DNA of 64,000 nucleotides from Jeotgalicoccus psychrophilus DSM 19085 (GCF_000425845.1 NZ_KE384464.1:118970-182969), one strand, 5' to 3'. Counted from the first letter of the stretch, positions 37,245-47,366 are shown. Numbers and translations are program-made. Notes: generated from the letters alone by a model not told the origin.

Positions 37245-37720
37245 GGTTTAGCCACCTCTTTTATTACATTTTCAAAAGAAGTTTTAATGTTAGCAATTTC
37301 TGCATCAGCATCGTCCATATCGAGACCGTGAATATAAATAATAGAGTAGTCTTCGGAAATAGCTACCACAACTGTACCCGGTGTTAAAGTAATCAGGGTG
37401 GACAGCAGTGCGACTTCCCATTCTTCTTCAAGATCATTTGGATAAGCATAGAATCCGGGATGAATGTCAATTTTAGGTGCCATTACGATGCGTACTACAT
37501 CGACGTTGGCTTTTACCAACTCAATGATAAAGACGAGGAACAGACGTATCATCCAGTACAGACGCTTCAGATAAAAACGGCCGGGCAGGAAGTTGCGCAG
37601 TATATAAACAGCTACGAGCCCGATTATATACCCGGTAACGAATGTCCCGACAGTAAAGTCTCCATTCATAAATACCCATAAAAATGCTAAAACGATGTTA
37701 ATTAAAAGTTGAAATGACAA
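37241..37720 (-). CDS. mnhE: Na+/H+ antiporter subunit MnhE
   Basis: A 159-aa subunit, the same length as S. aureus MnhE1, with the segment LRNFLPGRFYLKRLYWMIRLFLVFIIEL and the conserved TLTPGTVVVAISEDYSIIYIHGLD. It follows mnhD directly and overlaps mnhF by 4 bp. Confidence 0.95.
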   Translation of the reverse strand: MSFQLLINIVLAFLWVFMNGDFTVGTFVTGYIIGLVAVYILRNFLPGRFYLKRLYWMIRLFLVFIIELVKANVDVVRIVMAPKIDIHPGFYAYPNDLEEEWEVALLSTLITLTPGTVVVAISEDYSIIYIHGLDMDDADAEIANIKTSFENVIKEVAKP

Positions 37721-39214
37721 TTATTCCACCCCCATCAAATAATTAGAGTATGAAGACGGGTTGTAGAATGATTCTGCCGCCATTTCAAAGATAGGGAATA
37801 AGAAATCAGCTGAGAGTCCGAATACAGTTGAGACGATTACAAGTCCGATAGCCGAAAACAGTAACTTATCTGATTTGATATTTTTAAGCTCAATCGGCTC
37901 AACAGGTTCTCCCCAAAATACTTTGATGAATATTTTCATAATGCTGTATAACACAATCAGGCTCGACAGCAGCACGATGACAGCAGCGATTGCATGCCCG
38001 TTATCAAATGCAGACTCGACGATAAATAACTTACCGAAAAAGCCTGGGAACGGGGGAACACCTGCGAGTGAGAGACTGGCGACAAAGAACATCCAGCCCG
38101 CAACAGGGTGCTGCTTAATCAGCCCGCCAAGATCAGCTGCATCGTTTTTACCTGTCCGGTAAATAATGAAGCCGATCAAAAGGAACAGTGCTGCTTTAAT
38201 AACAATATCGTGGATCAGATAGTACATCGCACCTACAGTGCCGGCGTAGTCCATCATTGAGAATCCAACGATAATCACACCGATTGCAATCATAATATTA
38301 TAGATAATAATTTGTTTCATATCAGTGTAGGCAAGAGCTCCGATACAGCCGGCTACAATTGTTAATAGTGCCAGCAGCAGAAGTATCTGATGGGTGTAAG
38401 CTACGTCAGTAGTAAAGAATAGTGAATATGTTCTTGCAATTGCATAAACACCAACTTTAGTTAGCAGTGCGCCGAACAATGCAATTACCGGAATTGGCGG
38501 TGCACTGTAGGAGCCGGGCATCCAGAAATATAACGGGAACAAGCCTGCTTTTGTAGCAAAAACGAATATAAATACAACCGAGATAATTGTCATTATGGCA
38601 AGGCTGCCTTCATAACTCGAAAGTTTGATATGGATGTCAGCCATATTAAGTGATCCTGTAACGGAATACAGATATGCAAGTCCTACCAGGAAGAAGTTTG
38701 ATGACACAATATTAACAACCAGGTACTTAAACCCTTCCTGCAGCTGGACTTTACGGCTGCCTAATGTAATTAATACATACGACGCGAGCAGGAATACTTC
38801 GAAAAACACAAACATATTGAAAAGGTCACCTGTAGTAAAGGCGCCATTTATTCCCGTAATCATAAACAGAACCATAGGATAATAATAATATTTCTCTCTT
38901 TCATATCCAATTGACTGGAATGAATAAATGATAACGAAAAACATTACAATTGATGTTGTAAACACTAAAAGAGCAGCGGTCATATCATAAACAACACTAA
39001 TACCGAATGGCGCTGACCAATTACCAAGATAAGTAACCATCGTACCGTTAATATATACATAATAGATGTTAAATGCTGCAAAACCAATCAAGATTAAACC
39101 AGCTACAGCCGATATAATTCGATGAGGCATCGGACGTTTGCCGATAAACAGCATAATGACACCGGCAATGAACGGAAGTATGACTGGGAGCATAGGTAGT
39201 ATGTTAGTCGTCAT
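37721..39214 (-). CDS. mnhD: Na+/H+ antiporter subunit MnhD
   Basis: Large subunit of 497 aa related to NuoM/NuoN proton-translocating subunits, about 14 helices. The conserved Glu is in [15 protein letters not shown] (TM5), and the conserved [26 protein letters not shown] and [17 protein letters not shown] segments supply the channel lysines and histidines. Overlaps mnhC by 11 bp. Confidence 0.96.
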   Translation of the reverse strand: MTTNILPMLPVILPFIAGVIMLFIGKRPMPHRIISAVAGLILIGFAAFNIYYVYINGTMVTYLGNWSAPFGISVVYDMTAALLVFTTSIVMFFVIIYSFQSIGYEREKYYYYPMVLFMITGINGAFTTGDLFNMFVFFEVFLLASYVLITLGSRKVQLQEGFKYLVVNIVSSNFFLVGLAYLYSVTGSLNMADIHIKLSSYEGSLAIMTIISVVFIFVFATKAGLFPLYFWMPGSYSAPPIPVIALFGALLTKVGVYAIARTYSLFFTTDVAYTHQILLLLALLTIVAGCIGALAYTDMKQIIIYNIMIAIGVIIVGFSMMDYAGTVGAMYYLIHDIVIKAALFLLIGFIIYRTGKNDAADLGGLIKQHPVAGWMFFVASLSLAGVPPFPGFFGKLFIVESAFDNGHAIAAVIVLLSSLIVLYSIMKIFIKVFWGEPVEPIELKNIKSDKLLFSAIGLVIVSTVFGLSADFLFPIFEMAAESFYNPSSYSNYLMGVE

Positions 39215-39545
39215 GTGGAACTCCTTTCATATCTTCAGTGTTATCCGTACCGAGCTCTTTATAATTTCTGAGCAGAAGTACGAGACTGTATGAAGTCAGT
39301 GCAAATGAAATTACAATTGCTGTCAGAATTAAAGCCTGGGGCAGTGGATCAGAATAAGAAGTAACTGCCTCATCAAGAACCGGCACGCTGCCCCGTTTTA
39401 ACTGTCCCATAGTCAGAATCATTAAGTGTACTCCATGAGACAGAATCGAAAGGCCGATGATAATACGCAACACACTTTTCGATAAAATTAAATAAGTCGC
39501 ACTGGCAATTAGTATTCCTGATAAAAATATAGTGACGAGTTCCAT
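39204..39545 (-). CDS. mnhC: Na+/H+ antiporter subunit MnhC
   Basis: A 113-aa, three-helix subunit homologous to NuoK; the motif [24 protein letters not shown] and [21 protein letters not shown] match. Same length as S. aureus MnhC1. The start overlaps the mnhB stop by one base. Confidence 0.96.
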   Translation of the reverse strand: MELVTIFLSGILIASATYLILSKSVLRIIIGLSILSHGVHLMILTMGQLKRGSVPVLDEAVTSYSDPLPQALILTAIVISFALTSYSLVLLLRNYKELGTDNTEDMKGVPHDD

Positions 39546-40012
39546 TATTCTTCTGTCCCCCCAACGAGTGTAATAATCAATAATGATGTCCCAGCGACAA
39601 TAAGGAATACACCGATATCAAAAAGTACTGCTGTATGGAGTGCAACTTCTCCGAACACCGGCACGTTAATGTATGTATGCTGGTGTGTGAAGAAAGGAAC
39701 GCCGAAGAAAAATAGCAGCGTAGGTACGAGAATTGCAAATGCCAAACCAACACTGATCATTAAATGAAAGTTGACCGGAATCATTTTCTTAACTGTTTTG
39801 TAGTCGTAGGCCATAAGCAGCAGTATGATGGCTGAAGCCGCAAGCAGACCGCCGACGAAACCGCCGCCCGGTGTGTAGTGACCTGCCAGAAATAGGTTTA
39901 CAGCAAACAACAGGATGATGAGAAATATCACTTTAGAAGTGAATTGTATAAACACATCATTCATCTGGCGTTGAACTTTACCGTAGCCAGCTCTTTTAAG
40001 CGTGCTCTTCAT
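39545..40012 (-). CDS. mnhB: Na+/H+ antiporter subunit MnhB
   Basis: Four-helix subunit of 155 aa; [27 protein letters not shown] is the family signature. The ATG at 40012 has AAAGG nine bases before it; ATGs at 40018 and 40021 are possible but too close to that site. It overlaps the end of mnhA. Confidence 0.93.
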   Translation of the reverse strand: MKSTLKRAGYGKVQRQMNDVFIQFTSKVIFLIILLFAVNLFLAGHYTPGGGFVGGLLAASAIILLLMAYDYKTVKKMIPVNFHLMISVGLAFAILVPTLLFFFGVPFFTHQHTYINVPVFGEVALHTAVLFDIGVFLIVAGTSLLIITLVGGTEE

Positions 40013-42395
40013 TGTCATCATCCTTTCTTGATACTTTTGCTTTCATCAATGCATAAATTCCAATTCCAGCGATTCCGAAGACCAGAGTTTCCATTAAGGT
40101 ATCGTAACCACGGAAGTCTACCAGTATTACGTTTACCATATTACCTCCGGCAGCCAGATCATAGACGTGATCAATGTGATACTGACTGATCGATTCAAAC
40201 AGTCTGTTTGAATATGCTGCCAGACCAAACAGAATAACGATAACTCCGACACCTGCAGAGACGATAAAGTTCGTAAATTTAAATTTAATGCTTTCTTCAT
40301 GTTTCGAGCGTTTCGGCAGATGATAAAAACAAACGAGGAATAATGTCGTCGTTACTGTTTCTATCGCAAGCTGAGTGAGTGCAAGGTCCGGCGCTCTGAA
40401 GAATGCGAAGAACAATGCCATTGAAAACCCTATTGCCCCGAGCATAATAATCGAAACCATGCGTGAGCGTGTCATCATAATAATTGCTAGAGACACTAAA
40501 ATGATGAGTACGAGAGCCATGTCCTGAATACCGACTTCAGCGAAGTCATCAAATGTAATCGGCAGTCCCGTATAGAAAGTCGTAACGATACCGAGAACGA
40601 CGAAGAATCCGAAAATATAAACCATGTAATCTCTCAGGAAGCCGCTCATAATACCGTCTGTCGCTTTAGCTGAGCCAAGCTGGCTGTATATAAGACCCTG
40701 ATCGTATAAATGATTCAAAGTAAATTGCTCTTTGTGATAATCGTAAATGAACATCCAGCTGCTTCTGAATAAGTAAAGCACTGTACCGATTACAACTATG
40801 GCGACTGTCGCCCACAGTGCAGGATTATCAAACCCATGCCAGTGTGAAATTTTAGTATTCAATGCCGTATCTGTACCGAGTATGCTCATTGCTGCAGGAT
40901 CGATAATTGAACCTGACAGAATGTTCGGGAACAATCCGAAAATTATAACCAGTGACGATAAAATAATCGGTGAAGCCAGTAATAATTTTGGAGCTTCATG
41001 CGGCTCTTTCGGCGTATCATGTGTACGTTTGCCGAAGAAAACACCGTGAATTAATTTAATAGAATAAACGAATGTGAAAATACTGCCGACGATTGCAAGA
41101 ATCGGGAACAGTACACTCCAGTCAGCCAGCACACTGAAGTTCGCATTGCTTATTTCAAACATTGCCTCAAGGAACAATTCTTTTGACAGGAATCCGTTAA
41201 ATGGAGGAATACCTGCCATCGATAATGCTGTAACCAGTGTCATTGTAAATGTAATAGGCATCAGCGTCATTAAGCCGCCGAGTTTCTTCATGCTGCGTGT
41301 GCCGGTTTCGTGATCGAGAATACCGGCAACCATGAACAGCGCCCCTTTAAATGTTGCGTGGTTAATAATATGAAACACTGCAGCAACGACTGCGACTGTG
41401 AAAATCTGTTCGTTGGCACCTGTAGATACTGCAAGTGCCCCGACTCCGAGGAGACTCATAATGAGACCGAGCTGTGACACGGTCGAGTATGCAAGTATTG
41501 CTTTTAGGTCATCCTGTTTAATGGCGTTGAATGAAGCCCAGAACAGTGTGACAAGACCGATAACTAAAATCATCCATACCCATAATTCGCTGAATGCGAA
41601 AACCGGTGTAAATCTTGCAACTAAATAGAGACCAGCTTTAACCATCGTAGCTGAGTGCAGGTAAGCACTGACCGGTGTCGGTGCTTCCATAGCGTCCGGC
41701 AGCCATATGTAAAACGGAAACTGTGCAGATTTGGTAAACGCACCGAGCAGTACTAGAACAACTGCCAGCGGTGTGAGAGGGCTTGCCATGATTAAATCAA
41801 CATTGGCAATCATCTCTCTAATGCTGAACGTATCTGTAATAAGATGCAGAATAATAAATCCTCCGAGCATCATAAATCCGCCGAAGAAAGTGATCAGCAT
41901 TGATTTTTGTGCACCGTAAATCGATTTCTCTTTAGTAAACCAGAAAGCGATTAACAGGAAACTGGAAATTGAAGTCAGTTCCCAGAAGAAGTAGAGCATT
42001 AAAATATTGTCACTTAAAACTACTCCGAGCATGGCAGTCATAAAGATAAGCAAGTAGACATAAAAATTGCCAAGCTTTTCGTCTTTTGATAAGTAGCCGA
42101 TAGAATATAATACTACCAGCGCACCAATACCGGAAATGAGTATTGCAAACAGTAAGCCGAGACCATCTATGTAGACGTCAAAATTCAGCCCGATACGGGG
42201 CATTAAATTCAATGTATGATGGAAAACTTGATTATTAGCAATAGAAGGTATTAAGCTAAATAAGTATGCGACTATCACAGTCGGAATAGGTAAAACAAAC
42301 CAACCGAGATGTACATCTTTAACATACCTGTAGATTATTGCGATTGCGATTGCAGCAATAACAGGTAAAAATATTGCGAAATGTATCAATGTCAA
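39996..42395 (-). CDS. mnhA: Na+/H+ antiporter subunit MnhA
   Basis: Largest subunit, 799 aa, of the Mnh/Mrp complex, a NuoL-like core plus a C-terminal MbhD/MbhE-like part (from about residue 620: MALVLIILVSLAIIMMTRS). Key features are FFWELTSISSFLLIAFWF with the TM5 Glu, and FPFYIWLPDAMEAPTPVSAYLHSATMVKAGLYL. TTG 42395 is chosen because GAGGAGG precedes it; an in-frame ATG at 42431 lies upstream of that site. First gene of mnhABCDEFG; all seven subunits are present. A TATAAT on this strand is at 42435-42430. Confidence 0.96.
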   Translation of the reverse strand: MTLIHFAIFLPVIAAIAIAIIYRYVKDVHLGWFVLPIPTVIVAYLFSLIPSIANNQVFHHTLNLMPRIGLNFDVYIDGLGLLFAILISGIGALVVLYSIGYLSKDEKLGNFYVYLLIFMTAMLGVVLSDNILMLYFFWELTSISSFLLIAFWFTKEKSIYGAQKSMLITFFGGFMMLGGFIILHLITDTFSIREMIANVDLIMASPLTPLAVVLVLLGAFTKSAQFPFYIWLPDAMEAPTPVSAYLHSATMVKAGLYLVARFTPVFAFSELWVWMILVIGLVTLFWASFNAIKQDDLKAILAYSTVSQLGLIMSLLGVGALAVSTGANEQIFTVAVVAAVFHIINHATFKGALFMVAGILDHETGTRSMKKLGGLMTLMPITFTMTLVTALSMAGIPPFNGFLSKELFLEAMFEISNANFSVLADWSVLFPILAIVGSIFTFVYSIKLIHGVFFGKRTHDTPKEPHEAPKLLLASPIILSSLVIIFGLFPNILSGSIIDPAAMSILGTDTALNTKISHWHGFDNPALWATVAIVVIGTVLYLFRSSWMFIYDYHKEQFTLNHLYDQGLIYSQLGSAKATDGIMSGFLRDYMVYIFGFFVVLGIVTTFYTGLPITFDDFAEVGIQDMALVLIILVSLAIIMMTRSRMVSIIMLGAIGFSMALFFAFFRAPDLALTQLAIETVTTTLFLVCFYHLPKRSKHEESIKFKFTNFIVSAGVGVIVILFGLAAYSNRLFESISQYHIDHVYDLAAGGNMVNVILVDFRGYDTLMETLVFGIAGIGIYALMKAKVSRKDDDNEEHA

Positions 42396-42603
42396 AGTGT
42401 ATCCTCCTCTAACGTTATTATATTTAACCATTATACATTAATATTAATTGTAAATAAACGCTTACGGTTTGAAATTTCAGGCTATTCTCGTATACTGTAT
42501 ATATAGTAGTAAGTAGTATTGAATTTAAAATATTTATTTTTTTAATTTCATTATTACTGCTGCAAAAATGAAATTAATAAAATTTTTCCAGGAGGCCAAA
42601 TTC

Positions 42604-43194
42604 ATGGCATATTCACAATTAACAACAGAAGTTTTAGAAGGCGAAACAAAAGCGGTAATTAGAACAAACATGGGTGACGTAACAGTTAAGCTGTTAAACA
42701 ATGTTGCACCTAAAACTGTAGAGAACTTTGTAACACACGCGAAAAATAAATATTACGATGGATTAATTTTCCACAGAGTAATTAAAGACTTCATGATTCA
42801 GGGCGGCGACCCGACTGGTACAGGCATGGGCGGAGAAAGTATTTGGGGAGAAGCATTCGAAGATGAATTTTCCACAGATGCATTCAACCTGTACGGCGCA
42901 CTGTCTATGGCTAATGCGGGACCAAACACAAACGGCTCACAGTTCTTTATCGTACAGCTGAAAGACGTACCGGCTGATATGATTTCACAACTTGAAGGTG
43001 CGGGTTACCCGGCTGAAATCGTTGAAAGCTACAAAAAACACGGTGGAACTCCCTGGTTAGATCAGAGACATACTGTTTTCGGACATGTTATTGAAGGTCT
43101 TGATATTATCGAGAAAATTGCTGACGTTAAAACAGGAAGACAGGACAAGCCTGCTGAAGATGTAATCATCGAAACAATTGAAGTAACAGAATAA
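42604..43194 (+). CDS. ppiB: Peptidyl-prolyl cis-trans isomerase, cyclophilin type
   Basis: Cytoplasmic cyclophilin of 196 aa. The active-site residues are in [21 protein letters not shown], the segment [20 protein letters not shown], and [10 protein letters not shown]. It has the Gly/Pro-rich insertion ([19 protein letters not shown]) found in staphylococcal PpiB. ATG 42604 follows CAGGAGG. Divergent from mnhA, single gene. Confidence 0.95.
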   Translation: MAYSQLTTEVLEGETKAVIRTNMGDVTVKLLNNVAPKTVENFVTHAKNKYYDGLIFHRVIKDFMIQGGDPTGTGMGGESIWGEAFEDEFSTDAFNLYGALSMANAGPNTNGSQFFIVQLKDVPADMISQLEGAGYPAEIVESYKKHGGTPWLDQRHTVFGHVIEGLDIIEKIADVKTGRQDKPAEDVIIETIEVTE

Positions 43195-43210
43195 TATATG
43201 TAATTAAGAG

Positions 43211-43250
43211 ATGTGCAGCCGTGTATTTAATACAGGCTGTGCATTTTTAT
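43211..43250 (+). terminator. Terminator of ppiB
   Basis: ATGTGCAGCC / GGCTGTGCAT with inner TGTATT/ATACA pairing, then TTTTTATTTT. Confidence 0.85.
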
Positions 43251-43396
43251 TTTGAAAAAAGAAGGGAAATATATACATATTTAATATAGATATTACAAAA
43301 ATCCTGCTGAAAGTATCACAAATTAGTCATTATTATAATATTTAATCCATAAAACACTCTGATATACTTGTGTGTGTAAAGGTGAGTGATTTAAAA

Positions 43397-43603
43397 ATGA
43401 TGCCGTTCCTTTATTTCCCGGAAGATAAAACGGAATACATTCCAGCTCTTATCATGTTACTTCTTTTTATATTACTTGCGTTTATCGTGTACAAACTTAT
43501 TAAAAAATATTCGCGCAATGAAGAAGAGAAGATGAAAGAATTCGAAGAAAAAGTTCTCGAAAGACTTGAACATGAGTATAAGGATGACTCCACACGGAAA
43601 TAG
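43397..43603 (+). CDS. Small single-helix membrane protein, hypothetical
   Basis: A 68-aa protein with one hydrophobic helix (about residues 15-35, IPALIMLLLFILLAFIVY) and a charged, probably cytoplasmic and coiled-coil-prone tail rich in Lys and Glu. I do not recognise the family. The ATG pair at 43397/43400 follows AAAGGTG at a rather long distance; a GTG at 43382 is the alternative. Isolated between ppiB and yugI with terminators on both sides. Confidence 0.65.
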   Translation: MMPFLYFPEDKTEYIPALIMLLLFILLAFIVYKLIKKYSRNEEEKMKEFEEKVLERLEHEYKDDSTRK

Positions 43604-43689
43604 TAATCTAACTAAAATAAGAAACCTATTATTTCTGTGTGCGACCTCAGAGCTCCGCAGATTTACATAACTGATATGAAAAATACGCG

Positions 43690-43718
43690 CACATATGCCA
43701 TCTTGGTGTATGTGTTTT
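43690..43718 (+). terminator. Terminator after the small membrane protein gene
   Basis: CACATATGCC / GGTGTATGTG (two wobble pairs), loop ATCTT, then TTTTGC. Confidence 0.6.
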
Positions 43719-43802
43719 GCTATGTTATTTTTTTGGTTACTTCAGCTAACTGTGTTAAAATGGTGATGGATTTAATAAAAGAAGTAAATAAGTAGGGATA
43801 AC

Positions 43803-44180
43803 ATGGCAAAAAAATACCGGATCGGCCAGTTCGTCAAAGTGAAAATTACTGGTATTCAGTCGTACGGTGCTTTTGTCAAAACTCCTGATAATCGTGATGG
43901 TCTGATCCATATTTCTGAAGTGATGAACGATTACGTTCACGATGTGAATCAATATTTATCTAAAGGCCAAATAGTAAAGGCTAAAATTGTCAGCATTGAT
44001 GAAAACGGTAAAATCAGCTTATCATTGAAAGAAAATGAATACTTTAAGAACGAAGAGAAAAAAAGAGATAAGCGTTCTGTATTAGAGAAGATCAAGGATA
44101 CCGAGAAATACGGTTTCCAGACGCTGGCAGAACGAATGCCGCTCTGGATAGAAGAGGCAAAAGAACGTATGAAAGAATAA
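43803..44180 (+). CDS. yugI: S1-domain RNA-binding protein (general stress protein 13, YugI-like)
   Basis: A 125-aa protein: an S1 domain in residues 1-75 (IGQFVKVKITGIQSYGAFVKTPDNRDGLIHISEV ... ISLSLKENE region) followed by a basic tail. B. subtilis YugI (GSP13) is of this form and associates with ribosomes in related bacteria. Exact role unknown. Start ATG after AGTAGGG; own terminator. Confidence 0.9.
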   Translation: MAKKYRIGQFVKVKITGIQSYGAFVKTPDNRDGLIHISEVMNDYVHDVNQYLSKGQIVKAKIVSIDENGKISLSLKENEYFKNEEKKRDKRSVLEKIKDTEKYGFQTLAERMPLWIEEAKERMKE

Positions 44181-44192
44181 TGCCAGTAGTAA

Positions 44193-44222
44193 AACCTGTA
44201 ATAATTACAGGTTTTTTATTTT
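44193..44222 (+). terminator. Terminator of yugI
   Basis: AACCTGTA / TACAGGTT followed by TTTTTATTTT. Confidence 0.85.
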
Positions 44223-44230
44223 ATCTTCCG

Positions 44231-44246
44231 ATGAATATATATTCAT
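44231..44246. promoter_or_regulatory. Candidate ARG box (ArgR/AhrC operator)
   Basis: ATGAATATATATTCAT is a perfect 16-bp palindrome containing TGAAT-N4-ATTCA, the ArgR/AhrC consensus. It lies 209 bp before the ornithine aminotransferase start, where AhrC-type activation or repression of arginine catabolism would make sense. Confidence 0.6.
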
Positions 44247-44454
44247 TCTAAATGTATTTATTCCACTGGAATTACGGCTTAATAAGTATAAAACACCAGT
44301 TTAATGTATACGTTTTCAAACTTTGCAAAGACTATTGGAACACGGTTTAATAAATCTCTTGATAATAATGTTAATTACAGTCATGATGGTGATGAATACA
44401 TATTTAATAATGTATATTTAAATGACTTTTTAAACATAAAAGGGGGAGAAATTA

Positions 44455-45654
44455 ATGAGAAGTGAAGAAATCATCAAAAAGACAGAACGGTATGATACGG
44501 ATATTTATAAACCGCTGCCGATTGTAATTTCTGAAGCGGAAGGCGTATGGGTGAAAGATCCTGAAGGAAATAAGTATTTGGATATGCTGAGTGCATACTC
44601 TGCGGTGAATCAGGGACACCGTCATCCTAAGATTATTCAGGCATTAAAAGATCAGGCGGATAAAGTAACCCTGACATCGAGATCGTTCCACGTCGACTGT
44701 CTTGGAGACTGGTTCGAAAAACTCAGTGAAATCTCCGGTAAAGAGAGAGTCCTGCCGATGAATACAGGAGCTGAAGCTGTTGAATCCGCAATTAAGGCGG
44801 CGAGACGCTGGGCGTATGAAGTAAAAAGGGTGCCTGATAATCAGGCGGAAGTAATTGCCATGAAAAATAACTTCCACGGCAGAACGATGATTCCAATGTC
44901 GATGTCGTCAGAGCCAGAATACAGAAGAGGATTCGGTCCTCTTGGTGAAGGTTTCCAAATTGTTAATTACGGAGATTCAGAAGCGCTGGAAGATGCGATA
45001 AATGATAATACTGCTGCAGTTATCTTAGAACCGATTCAAGGTGAAGCGGGTGTTAATATTCCGCCGGAAGGCTATTTAAAAGCAGTGAGAGAAATTTGCG
45101 ACCGCAACAATGTCCTGTTTATCTCGGATGAAATTCAGGCGGGCCTTGGACGTTCAGGAAAAATGTTTGCAACAGACTGGGATGAAGTCGTGCCTGATAT
45201 GTACATTTTAGGAAAAGCGCTTGGCGGAGGCGTGTTCCCGGTATCAGTCGTACTTGGTGATGACGAAGTACTTGGTGTACTGAATGAAGGATCGCACGGT
45301 TCGACATTCGGCGGCAACCCGCTGGCGGCCAGAGTATCAGAAGCAGCACTAGACGTGATTATCGATGAAAAGCTGTCAGAGCGTTCATTGGAGCTCGGAG
45401 AATACCTGCTCGGTGAACTGAAGAAAATCAGCCATGAAGCTATAGTAGACATTCGCGGCAGAGGGCTTTTTATCGGTCTGGAACTTAATAAAAGTGCACG
45501 TATATTCTGTGAACAGCTTAAAGATGAAGGCGTGCTCTGCAAAGAAACTCACGGTACGGTAGTGAGATTTGCACCGCCGCTAGTTGTGACGAAAGACGAA
45601 CTTGACTGGGCCCTCGATAAAGTTAAAAAAGTTTTTAACAAAGATACTTTCTAA
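44455..45654 (+). CDS. rocD: Ornithine aminotransferase
   Basis: PLP enzyme of 399 aa converting ornithine and 2-oxoglutarate to glutamate semialdehyde and glutamate. The PLP lysine is K254 in [33 protein letters not shown] and ANEGTEA-type [16 protein letters not shown] are conserved. ATG after AAAAGGGGGAG. It is followed by glutamate dehydrogenase, so the pair turns arginine/ornithine carbon into 2-oxoglutarate. Regulated perhaps through the ARG box upstream. Confidence 0.94.
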   Translation: MRSEEIIKKTERYDTDIYKPLPIVISEAEGVWVKDPEGNKYLDMLSAYSAVNQGHRHPKIIQALKDQADKVTLTSRSFHVDCLGDWFEKLSEISGKERVLPMNTGAEAVESAIKAARRWAYEVKRVPDNQAEVIAMKNNFHGRTMIPMSMSSEPEYRRGFGPLGEGFQIVNYGDSEALEDAINDNTAAVILEPIQGEAGVNIPPEGYLKAVREICDRNNVLFISDEIQAGLGRSGKMFATDWDEVVPDMYILGKALGGGVFPVSVVLGDDEVLGVLNEGSHGSTFGGNPLAARVSEAALDVIIDEKLSERSLELGEYLLGELKKISHEAIVDIRGRGLFIGLELNKSARIFCEQLKDEGVLCKETHGTVVRFAPPLVVTKDELDWALDKVKKVFNKDTF

Positions 45655-45712
45655 AAATAATCTTTATGATACAATATGAGATGAAAACAGTTACAAAAAA
45701 AGGCGGATCAAA

Positions 45713-46957
45713 ATGTCAGAAGAAATTAGTTTAGTTGAATCTACACAGCGCATCATTAAAGAGGCGCTCGATAAGCTTGGTTATAACGACGATATGTACC
45801 AATTAATCAAAGAACCTTTACGTACACTAAAAGTGCGTATACCGGTGAAAATGGATGATGGTTCAGTTAAAGTATTTACGGGATACCGTGCACAGCATAA
45901 CGATGCAGTGGGTCCTACTAAGGGCGGAGTTCGTTTCCACCCGAGCGTTTCAGAAGATGAAGTTGTTGCATTGTCTATGTGGATGACTCTTAAAGCAGGT
46001 ATTGTTAACCTGCCTTACGGCGGCGGTAAAGGCGGAATCATCTGTGACCCGCGCGAAATGAGCATGGATGAAGTCGAAAGACTGTCACGCGGTTACGTTC
46101 GTGCAATTTCTCAAATCGTTGGACCGACTAAGGATATTCCGGCACCGGATGTATTCACAAACTCGCAGATTATGGCTTGGATGATGGATGAGTACAGCGC
46201 GATTGACCAATTCAACTCGCCTGGATTCATTACAGGTAAACCATTAGTACTCGGCGGTTCAGAAGGCCGTGACAGAGCTACAGCACTAGGCGTTGTAATC
46301 TGTCTTGAAGAAGCACTTAAAAAGCGCGATATGAAGATGGAAGACATTCGTATTGTCATCCAGGGATTCGGTAACGCAGGCAGCTTCCTGTCTAAATTCC
46401 TATTCGACAGAGGTGCGAAAATCGTCGGTATTTCAGATGCCAACGGTGCACTTCATGACCCGAACGGTCTTGATATCGACTATCTTTTAGAACGCCGTGA
46501 CAGTTTTGGTATGGTAACGAATCTGTATGAAGATGTATTATCAAACGATGAGTTATTTGCACTTGATTGCGACGTTATTATTCCGGCAGCAATCGAGAAC
46601 CAGATTACTGAAGCCAATGCGCCGAACATTAAAGCTCAAATTTTATGTGAAGCAGCAAACGGACCAACTACTACTGAAGCTACACGCATTCTGACTGAAA
46701 GAGGCGTTCTGATCGTTCCGGACGTACTTGCATCAGCAGGCGGAGTAACAGTATCTTACTTCGAGTGGGTACAAAACAACCAGGGTTATTACTGGAGTGA
46801 AGATGAAGTAAACGAGAAGATGGAACAAAAACTCGTTTCAGCATTTAACGAAATCTATGACCTTCACGAAAACCGTCAAATTGATATGAGACTTGCAGCA
46901 TTTATCGTAGGTCTTAAAAGAACTGCAGAAGGCTCACGCTATCGCGGTTGGGCATAA
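45713..46957 (+). CDS. gudB: NAD-specific glutamate dehydrogenase
   Basis: Catabolic glutamate dehydrogenase of 414 aa. The substrate-binding and catalytic lysines are in GPTKGGVRFHP and LPYGGGKGGIICDP; the dinucleotide fold is IVIQGFGNAGSFLSKFLFDRGAK. Length and motifs match GudB/RocG of bacilli and staphylococci. No in-frame duplication of the kind that inactivates B. subtilis gudB is seen at the active site. 58 bp after rocD, probably co-transcribed or with its own promoter. Confidence 0.95.
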   Translation: MSEEISLVESTQRIIKEALDKLGYNDDMYQLIKEPLRTLKVRIPVKMDDGSVKVFTGYRAQHNDAVGPTKGGVRFHPSVSEDEVVALSMWMTLKAGIVNLPYGGGKGGIICDPREMSMDEVERLSRGYVRAISQIVGPTKDIPAPDVFTNSQIMAWMMDEYSAIDQFNSPGFITGKPLVLGGSEGRDRATALGVVICLEEALKKRDMKMEDIRIVIQGFGNAGSFLSKFLFDRGAKIVGISDANGALHDPNGLDIDYLLERRDSFGMVTNLYEDVLSNDELFALDCDVIIPAAIENQITEANAPNIKAQILCEAANGPTTTEATRILTERGVLIVPDVLASAGGVTVSYFEWVQNNQGYYWSEDEVNEKMEQKLVSAFNEIYDLHENRQIDMRLAAFIVGLKRTAEGSRYRGWA

Positions 46958-46973
46958 AACTGATTATTTTAGA

Positions 46974-47004
46974 GGCAAAACCCTTTTGGGTTTTGTCTTT
47001 TTTT
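46974..47004 (+). terminator. Terminator of gudB
   Basis: GGCAAAACCC-TTTT-GGGTTTTGTC then TTTTTTT. Confidence 0.9.
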
Positions 47005-47026
47005 GATTATCTGCAGTTTTTTTGAG

Positions 47027-47216
47027 TTATCTCACCAATGAGGGGGTTTCATGTCAGAGGTAATCGTTTATCTCACCAATGAGCGGATTTCATGTCAGAG
47101 GTAACTGTTTATCTCACCAATGAGCTCGTTTCATATCAGAGGTAGCCGTTTATCTCACCAATGAGCGAGTTTCATATCAGAGGTAACCGTTTATCTCACC
47201 AATGAGCGAGTTTCAT
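47027..47216. repeat. Five tandem 41-bp repeats (array B)
   Basis: Units begin with TTATCTCACCAATGAG at 47027, 47068, 47109, 47150 and 47191 (last one incomplete), exactly 41 bp apart. Each has a CTCA-CCAA-TGAG hairpin. Across each junction GAGGTAR, four variable bases, and TTATCTC form a second hairpin that shares the CTC arm, so the two exclude each other. The loop varies while the stem is kept. No similarity to array A apart from the period. It lies between the gudB terminator and the trp leader. Confidence 0.96.
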
Positions 47217-47242
47217 TGCAGAATTAATACTAAAATAAAAAG

Positions 47243-47325
47243 AATTTGCAAAAATTTATTACACCTGATAAAGTCAATCATATCAATATTTCAGAGGATT
47301 ATTAAGAATGAATTTTCAGATAAAT
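47243..47325. promoter_or_regulatory. Candidate CodY sites upstream of trp leader
   Basis: AATTTTCAGATAAAT (47311-47325) matches the CodY consensus AATTTTCWGAAAATT at 13 of 15 positions, just upstream of the -35; AATTTGCAAAAATTT (47243-47257) matches at 12 of 15. AT-rich DNA gives such matches by chance, so this is tentative. Confidence 0.35.
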
Positions 47326-47337
47326 TGAATTTAACCC

Positions 47338-47366
47338 TTGCATTTATATTTTAAACTTGTTAGTAT
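47338..47366 (+). promoter_or_regulatory. Candidate promoter of the trp operon
   Basis: TTGCAT (47338-47343), 17-bp spacer, TAGTAT (47361-47366). The predicted start near 47373 lies just before the first T-box stem I. Confidence 0.5.

Noticed and set aside
42450-42463. Second cre site upstream of mnhA (AATAAACGCTTACG)
   Set aside because: Three mismatches to consensus including both outer bases; too weak.
47027-47216. CRISPR array
   Set aside because: Same reasons: tandem units without unrelated spacers and no cas genes.
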